Assembly (NCBI GenBank): GCA_964406105.1
Contig: CAYOQK010000065.1
Coordinates: 1 to 42,683 of the forward strand
DNA length: 42,683 bases
Source of the DNA: WGAB01 sp964406105
GTDB taxonomy: Bacteria; Hydrothermota; Hydrothermia; WGAB01
Direction: 5' to 3'
The position numbers were made by a program, and so were the translations under genes. The notes beneath the pieces were generated by a model, which made no database searches, had not been told where the DNA came from, and worked only from the letters and a program-made list of their open reading frames with translations. Below, piece after piece: positions 38,036-42,683 of the stretch; the first letter of the stretch is position 1, and the number at the start of each line of letters is the position of its first letter.

Positions 38036-38911
38036 GCCAAAAAGCCCCTCACCTTTCAGGAGATCATCCTGCGACTCCAGGACTTTTGGGCCCGCCAGGG
38101 TTGCGTCATCATGCAGCCCTACAACTCAGAGGTCGGAGCCGGGACCTTTAACCCCGCCACCTTCCTGCGGGTGCTTGGCAAAAAACCCTGGAAAGTGGCC
38201 TATGTGGAACCCACCCGACGCCCCAAGGATGGCCGCTACGCCCAAAACCCAAACCGCGTGCAGCAGTACCACCAGTACCAAGTGATCCTGAAACCAGCAC
38301 CAGAGAACGTGCAAGACCTGTACCTGGACTCTTTACGGGCCCTGGATATCCCCTTGGAAAAGCACGACGTGCGGTTCGTGGAAGACGACTGGGAGTCCCC
38401 CACCCTCGGGGCCTGGGGCCTGGGCTGGGAGGTGTGGCTGGACGGCTTGGAGATCACCCAGTTCACCTATTTCCAACAGGCAGGAGGCATAGATCTGGAG
38501 GTGATCCCTGCGGAGATCACCTATGGACTGGAACGCATCGCCATGTACGTGCAGGGCGTGCAATCCATCTTTGAGATCCTTTGGACCGAGGGGATCACCT
38601 GGGGCGACGTGTACCGCCGATTTGAATGGGAGTGGTCGGTGTACAACTACGAAGAGGCCGATGTGGAGTTTCACCGCAGGCTCTTTGATTTCTACGAGCA
38701 GGAAGCCCACCGACTCCTGGAAAAGAACCTCCTGTTCCCCGGCTATGACTTTGTGATCAAGGCGTCCCACGTGTTCAACGTGCTGGATGCCCGGGGCGCC
38801 CTCTCGGTGTCCAGCCGGGCAGACTACATCGGCCGTGTGCGGCGCATGGCCCGCAAGGCCGCCCAACTGTACCTGAAACTGGAAGACCATTTACACGAGG
38901 CGGGAACCTAA
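38033..38911 (+). CDS. glyQ: Glycyl-tRNA synthetase alpha subunit
   Basis: The 292-residue catalytic subunit of the bacterial alpha2beta2 glycyl-tRNA synthetase charges tRNA-Gly. Motifs: 'FQEIILRLQDFWARQGCVIMQPY', 'EVGAGTFNPATFLR', 'VAYVEPTRRPKDGRYAQNPNR', 'DWESPTLGAWGLGWEVWLDGLEITQFTYFQQAGG' and 'AEITYGLERIAMYVQGV'. The length is typical. The beta subunit gene glyS, usually directly downstream, is not here: the next gene is a foldase 219 nt away. The last residues (AGT) end normally, so this is not a truncated alpha-beta fusion. Confidence 0.96.
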   Translation: MAKKPLTFQEIILRLQDFWARQGCVIMQPYNSEVGAGTFNPATFLRVLGKKPWKVAYVEPTRRPKDGRYAQNPNRVQQYHQYQVILKPAPENVQDLYLDSLRALDIPLEKHDVRFVEDDWESPTLGAWGLGWEVWLDGLEITQFTYFQQAGGIDLEVIPAEITYGLERIAMYVQGVQSIFEILWTEGITWGDVYRRFEWEWSVYNYEEADVEFHRRLFDFYEQEAHRLLEKNLLFPGYDFVIKASHVFNVLDARGALSVSSRADYIGRVRRMARKAAQLYLKLEDHLHEAGT

Positions 38912-39060
38912 GGCCTCCCAAGCCCCCTTTCCCGACAGGCCCCCGCCTGTAAACGTCAAAGAAACAGTTCACTCCTTAGTCCCTCTCTGGCCATCCCTAC
39001 GTAGCATCTTTGCCTATGCCGTTTTCCTTTCCACAACAGGAAATCTCCCTTGGGCCACCG

Positions 39061-39085
39061 AAACCCTGCCCTCTTTGGCAGGTTT
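39061..39085 (+). terminator. Possible terminator downstream of glyQ
   Basis: CCTGCC (39065-39070) pairs with GGCAGG (39077-39082) around CTCTTT; flanking AAA and TTT extend it with one bulged C, and T-rich sequence follows. It sits in the 219-nt gap 38912-39130. A smaller hairpin, ACAGGC/GCCTGT, occurs at 38935-38950; nothing else was recognised in the gap. Confidence 0.5.
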
Positions 39086-39093
39086 GGGCTTTC

Positions 39094-39122
39094 TTGACCC
39101 CTCTCTCAGGGCCGACTATACT
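39094..39122 (+). promoter_or_regulatory. Promoter of the SurA/PpiD-like foldase gene, leaderless type
   Basis: TTGACC (39094-39099), 17 nt, TATACT (39117-39122), then 8 nt (AAGGCACT) and the ATG at 39131. Both boxes are near consensus, so the transcript should start at or within 1-2 nt of the ATG. Confidence 0.75.
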
Positions 39123-39130
39123 AAGGCACT

Positions 39131-40951
39131 ATGTTCATGTACGGCCTGCGTAAACGTGTAAAAATCGTTCTGTGGATCGTTGTCGTTGGGTTTGTGGCAT
39201 GGGTGTTCTTTGAACTCGGTGCCGACATCGTAGGCAAACGAGTGGCCAAACCCTGGGAACGCGGCCTCATTGCAGAGATTGATCAAACCCCCGTGCTCTA
39301 CCAGATGTACAACGCCATCTACCAGCAGATGTACCAGGACTCCGTCAAGGCCAAAGGCGGCCGCGACCTCACCGACCAAGAGGAACTCGCCCTGGAACGG
39401 GAAGCCTGGAACCAACTGATCCGAGAGGTCCGCTGGGCTGAAATCCTGAAGAAACGCCCCCTGCAGTTTAGCGATGAGTTCTACCTGACCCTGCTGCAGG
39501 CCTCCCCACCCCGGGAACTCTTGCAGGATTCCACCTTCCGGGATTCAGCGGGCCAGTTTGACTTCCAAAAGTACCGGGCTGCCCTGGCCAATCCTCAGAA
39601 CCTCCCTTACTTCGCCAACTACGAACGCCGACTGCGGCGCGACATCCCCCGCGACCTCACCCGGACCGATGTGGCCCTTTCCTTATCCATCCCTGAGGTC
39701 TGGGCACGGGACCAGTACCGGCTGATGCATACCCAGGTAACCCTGCAGGAGGTGTTGGTGAATCCACAGGCCATCCCTGACTCGGAGATCACCTTCACGG
39801 AAGAAGACCTTAAACGGTATTTCCGTGAGCATTTGGATCGCTACAAGGCCAAGGAACGCATCAATCTGCAGTTTGTACGGTTCGCCAAAATGCCCTCCGA
39901 AGAAGATGTGCAGGAGGCCCTGGACCGGGCCAAAACCGCCCTGGAGGAGATCAACTCGGGCACACCCCCGGACGAAGTGGCCCGCTACTACTCGGATGAC
40001 GACTACACCCGGAAAACCGGGGGCGATGTGGGATGGATGAAGGTCACCCAAGTGCCTGCGGACGTGCGACCAGTGGTGGATACCCTGCCCACAGGCCAGT
40101 TCTCTGAACCCTTCCGCACCCGGCGAGGCTGGGAAATCGTGCGGGTGCTGGACCGCCAAGGCGACTCCCTGCACGTTTGGCGGATCACCGTGGCCATTCG
40201 CACCAGTGGCCAAACCAAGGAACGGGCCCGTCAGCAGGCGGAGGACTTCCTGAACTTGGCCCGGGAGGTGGGCTTTGACAGCGCCGCCAAAGTTTTGGGG
40301 GTCAAGGTGTCGGAAACCCGGCCCTTCCCCAGAGAGTTTGAGTTCGTCCCCCTGCTGGGTGGCGATCCCGAACTGGTGAAGTTCGCCCAGACGGCAAAGC
40401 CGGGTGAGATCTCGGATCTGATCCGCCGCGATCAAGATTACCTGATCCTCCGGGCCAAAGAAGTCCTGCCTCCTGAAACGCCAAAGTGGGAGGACATCAA
40501 GAAAACCGTTGAACGGGACTACATCAACGAGCAGCGGCGGCAACGGGCCCTGGCCATCGCCCAGGAGATCTACGAGGCGATGAAGAACGGCACCTTCCAC
40601 CCCGACTCGGTGCGGCAACGGTACGGCAACCTGGTAACGGTGCACGACTCCGTTCGTCTGAACGGCATCCGTCAACCCGCACCAGGCATTCCCATCACCG
40701 TACCTCTGCATTATGCCTTTTTCCTGGCGGAACCTGGCACTGTGCTGCCGCCCACCGAGGTGGCCCGGAAAATCGCGGTGGTCAAGATCCTGGATCGCCA
40801 ACCCCCCTCCGAGGAGGAAGTGGCGCAGGCTGGCCAACAACTCCGCCAGCAACTGCAGTTCCAGTACATGAACACCTTTTGGGAGGCCTGGCAACAAGAC
40901 CTCACCCGGGCCAAGTCCATTAAGGACTATCGTCGGTACATGCTGTACTGA
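39131..40951 (+). CDS. SurA/PpiD-like peptidyl-prolyl isomerase foldase
   Basis: The 606-residue protein is anchored by one N-terminal membrane segment (about residues 11-29, after a basic MYGLRKRVK) and faces the periplasm. A SurA_N/PpiD-like helical chaperone region ('EIDQTPVLYQMYNAIYQQMYQDS', 'FDFQKYRAALANPQNLPYF') is followed by a parvulin domain with 'INLQFVRFAKMPSEEDVQEALDRAKTALEEINSG', 'GDVGWMKVTQVPADVRPVVDTLPTGQFSEPFRTRRGWEIVRVLDRQ'. A second, degenerate rotamase-like repeat and a C-terminal helical chaperone segment follow. It is the likely helper for outer-membrane proteins such as LptD. It is close in size to PpiD (623). Its start has both M1 and M3; M1 fits the promoter. Confidence 0.88.
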   Translation: MFMYGLRKRVKIVLWIVVVGFVAWVFFELGADIVGKRVAKPWERGLIAEIDQTPVLYQMYNAIYQQMYQDSVKAKGGRDLTDQEELALEREAWNQLIREVRWAEILKKRPLQFSDEFYLTLLQASPPRELLQDSTFRDSAGQFDFQKYRAALANPQNLPYFANYERRLRRDIPRDLTRTDVALSLSIPEVWARDQYRLMHTQVTLQEVLVNPQAIPDSEITFTEEDLKRYFREHLDRYKAKERINLQFVRFAKMPSEEDVQEALDRAKTALEEINSGTPPDEVARYYSDDDYTRKTGGDVGWMKVTQVPADVRPVVDTLPTGQFSEPFRTRRGWEIVRVLDRQGDSLHVWRITVAIRTSGQTKERARQQAEDFLNLAREVGFDSAAKVLGVKVSETRPFPREFEFVPLLGGDPELVKFAQTAKPGEISDLIRRDQDYLILRAKEVLPPETPKWEDIKKTVERDYINEQRRQRALAIAQEIYEAMKNGTFHPDSVRQRYGNLVTVHDSVRLNGIRQPAPGIPITVPLHYAFFLAEPGTVLPPTEVARKIAVVKILDRQPPSEEEVAQAGQQLRQQLQFQYMNTFWEAWQQDLTRAKSIKDYRRYMLY

Positions 40952-41011
40952 TCGGGTGGAAACCGCCAAGCCCCACGGCCTCACAGGGGCCGGAGGAACA
41001 AGGAGGACATC

Positions 41012-42289
41012 ATGGCCACCATTAGCCGCATTCAGGCCAGGGAAATCCTGGATTCCCGCGGGAACCCCACGGTGCAGGTGGACTGCTGGATAGACGATCA
41101 AGTGCTGGGTCGGGCCGCTGTGCCCTCCGGCGCTTCCACCGGCAAACGGGAGGCCTTAGAACTCCGCGACAAAGACCCAAAACGATACGGCGGCAAAGGG
41201 GTTCTCAAGGCAGTGTACAACGTCAACGAGGTGATCGCTCCGGTGCTCAAGGGGCGGTCTCCCTTTAATCAGCGCGCCATAGATGAACTGCTGCTGGAAC
41301 TGGACGGCACAGACAACAAGAGCCGTTTAGGGGCCAACGCCATTTTAGGGGTTTCCCTGGCCGTGGCCCACGCTGCGGCCCACTACCTGAAGTTGCCCCT
41401 GTACCACTACCTGGGGGGCGCAGGTGCCCACACCCTGCCCGTCCCCCTGATGAACGTGATCAACGGCGGGGCGCATGCCGACAATCCTCTGGACATCCAG
41501 GAGTTCATGATCGTTCCCCTGGGAGCACCCACCTTCCAAGAGGCTCTGCGTTATGGGGCCGAGGTGTTCCACACCCTCAAGAAGATCCTCAAGCAACAGG
41601 GCCAGGTGACAGCCGTCGGCGACGAGGGCGGGTTCGCCCCGCAGTTGGCCGACAGCCACCAAGCCCTGGACCTCTTGATGACCGCCATTGAACAGGCAGG
41701 CTACCGTCCAGGCGAGGACATCGCCCTGGCCCTGGACGCCGCGGCCTCGGAACTCTACGATGCCGAAACAGGCACCTATCGCATGGACGGCAAAACCCTG
41801 GACCGGCAGGCCCTGCTGGAGTTCTACGGTGATCTCCTGGACCGCTATCCCATCGTATCCATTGAAGATCCCTTCGCCGAGGACGACTGGGACGGGTGGA
41901 AGGCCTTCACCCAACGCTTTGGACAACGGGTCCAGGTGGTGGGCGACGATGTGTTCGTGACCAATCCCAAGATCATCGCCCGAGGGATCCAAGAGGGCGT
42001 GGCCAACGCGGTGCTCATCAAATTGAACCAAATCGGCACCGTCACCGAAACCTTAGATGCCATCCTCCTCGCCCATACAGCGGGCTACCGCACGGTCATC
42101 TCCCACCGGTCGGGCGAAACCGAGGATACCACCATCGCGGATCTGGCCGTGGCCGTGAACTCGGGCCAGATCAAAACCGGGTCCCTCTCCCGTTCGGAAC
42201 GCATCGCCAAATACAATCGCCTGCTCCTCATTGAGGAACTGTTGGGCCCGGCAGCGGAATATCCGGGCGCCAAAGTGTTCCAGAGGTAG
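41012..42289 (+). CDS. eno: Enolase (phosphopyruvate hydratase)
   Basis: The enzyme interconverts 2-phosphoglycerate and phosphoenolpyruvate. The 425-residue product has 'REILDSRGNPTVQVD', 'VPSGASTGKREALELRD', the conserved Glu in 'DIQEFMIVPLGAP', metal ligands in 'LALDAAASELYD', 'SIEDPFAEDDWDGW' and 'VVGDDVFVTNP', the catalytic Lys in 'VLIKLNQIGTVTETL' and 'ISHRSGETEDTTIADLAVA'. AGGAGG precedes the ATG at 41012. A short hairpin (CGGCC/GGCCG, 40976-40992) sits in the 60-nt leader gap. ftsB follows after 3 nt, a linkage seen in many bacteria. Confidence 0.98.
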   Translation: MATISRIQAREILDSRGNPTVQVDCWIDDQVLGRAAVPSGASTGKREALELRDKDPKRYGGKGVLKAVYNVNEVIAPVLKGRSPFNQRAIDELLLELDGTDNKSRLGANAILGVSLAVAHAAAHYLKLPLYHYLGGAGAHTLPVPLMNVINGGAHADNPLDIQEFMIVPLGAPTFQEALRYGAEVFHTLKKILKQQGQVTAVGDEGGFAPQLADSHQALDLLMTAIEQAGYRPGEDIALALDAAASELYDAETGTYRMDGKTLDRQALLEFYGDLLDRYPIVSIEDPFAEDDWDGWKAFTQRFGQRVQVVGDDVFVTNPKIIARGIQEGVANAVLIKLNQIGTVTETLDAILLAHTAGYRTVISHRSGETEDTTIADLAVAVNSGQIKTGSLSRSERIAKYNRLLLIEELLGPAAEYPGAKVFQR

Positions 42290-42292
42290 CCC

Positions 42293-42538
42293 ATGGGTCG
42301 CTGGCTCAAACGGCTGGGCCTGCTCCTCTTAGTGCTCTGGTTCGGTCTGCAGATGTACAAGAACCTCACGGCCCTGTATCAACTCCACCAGGAGAAACGT
42401 CAACTGGAAACCGAAATCGCTGTGCTCCAAGCCAAACGGGTGCAACTGAAACACCGACTGCAGATCCTTTCCAATCCGGATAGCGCGGTGGTGTACGTGC
42501 TGGAGCAGCGCTATCCCCGAACAGGAGGTCGCCCATGA
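42293..42538 (+). CDS. ftsB: FtsB/DivIC-like septum formation initiator
   Basis: The 81-residue protein has one N-terminal membrane segment (residues 8-20) and a coiled coil behind it ('LYQLHQEKRQLETEIAVLQAKRVQLKHRLQIL'), then a short 'VYVLEQRYPR' end as in DivIC/FtsB. It would bridge FtsL and FtsQ in the divisome. The location directly behind eno supports this assignment, as ftsB follows eno in many bacteria. It overlaps the next gene by 4 nt (ATGA). Confidence 0.87.
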   Translation: MGRWLKRLGLLLLVLWFGLQMYKNLTALYQLHQEKRQLETEIAVLQAKRVQLKHRLQILSNPDSAVVYVLEQRYPRTGGRP

Positions 42539-42683
42539 GGATCAAGATCCTGGGTCGGTTTCTGCTGCCCATCACCTCCGATCCGCTGGAAAATGCAGGC
42601 CTGCTGATTGAAGATGGCATCATCACCCGCATCGGTTCACGCCGCGAGATCCAGCGTTTGCAGGCCGACTTGGTGGTGGACGG
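42535..42683 (+). CDS. Amidohydrolase N-terminus (cut by the window end)
   Basis: Only the first 49 codons are visible: 'MRIKILGRFLLPITSDPLENAGLLIEDGIITRIGSRREI...' reads as the beta-sandwich start of a SsnA/MtaD/TRZ-ATZ type amidohydrolase. The metal-binding HxH motif would lie just beyond the window, so the class cannot be fixed. AGGAGG precedes the ATG, which overlaps the ftsB stop. It would be a second amidohydrolase of the deaminase type besides SsnA. Confidence 0.7.
   Translation, partial: MRIKILGRFLLPITSDPLENAGLLIEDGIITRIGSRREIQRLQADLVVD

Noticed and set aside
38912..39130. Missing glyS remnant or small RNA in the gap after glyQ
   Set aside because: No frame with glyS-like motifs remains; only a possible terminator and the foldase promoter can be supported.
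39683..41101. 472-codon open frame on the minus strand
   Set aside because: It is antisense to the foldase gene and the eno start, with no recognisable motif or ribosome-binding site.
1..42683. CRISPR arrays, insertion sequences or long direct repeats
   Set aside because: No regularly spaced repeats, transposase-like frames or terminal inverted repeats were seen on either strand.

Overview
The window is a gene-dense, GC-rich stretch of bacterial chromosome. The cell looks diderm and probably thermophilic: there is an LptD-type LPS exporter, a periplasmic SurA/PpiD-type foldase, a membrane pyrophosphatase, a glycosyltransferase resembling glucosylglycerate synthases, and compact charged-residue-rich proteins. 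The lineage cannot be fixed from the sequence alone. The mixture (dockerin-like secreted beta-rich proteins, a Gld-like ABC operon, LptD, SsnA/YgeY genes) suggests a poorly sampled phylum related to the FCB or Hydrothermae/WOR-3 type groups; this is inference. No stretch over 300 bases lacks a gene; the longest gaps (about 217 and 219 nt) carry promoters and a terminator. No insertion sequence, prophage, rRNA or CRISPR array was seen.

Layout. 1-3376: two tandem secreted proteins with homologous C-terminal halves, each ending in a dockerin-like calcium module. 3433-7715: a Gld-like ABC exporter operon (ATPase, permease, GldG-like protein, DUF4340-like protein) bounded by a consensus promoter and a strong terminator. 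7745-8587: tRNA-Val(CAC) followed 6 nt later by birA. 8556-13287: tsaE, lptD, mazG and rimO. 13346-16715: GT2/GT81-like glycosyltransferase and priA. 16933-22342: an operon of hydantoinase/allantoinase-like protein, SsnA, a PreA-like flavo-iron-sulfur protein, YgeY and folK. 22344-27168 (minus): pepF, osmC, sfsA, an RsmF-tail/PUA-like protein, a FemAB-like protein and an Rrf2 regulator in one overlapping operon. 27277-28351 (minus): ahpC-bcp. 28419-31846 (minus): xerD-lutA-lutB-lutC. 31913-36476: rpsT, tRNA-Val(UAC), prs, rplY, pth, hppA. 36573-37981: rpsF-ssb-rpsR-rplI with a structured leader. 38033-42683: glyQ without glyS, a SurA/PpiD-like foldase, eno, ftsB and the start of another amidohydrolase.

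Most attention is deserved by three things. First, the four-gene catabolic module at 16933-21872 has members that could in principle deaminate, reduce, open and hydrolyse a nucleobase or hydantoin-like ring, yet its DHODH/PreA-like member lacks the usual catalytic Cys motif. Second, several genes (lptD, priA, glyQ, the foldase gene) have a -10 box only 7-8 nt before the ATG, pointing to leaderless transcripts alongside ordinary Shine-Dalgarno genes. Third, regulatory DNA is unusually compacted: divergent rpsT/xerD promoters whose -10 boxes overlap, terminators fused to the next promoter, and tRNA genes inserted directly before protein genes.
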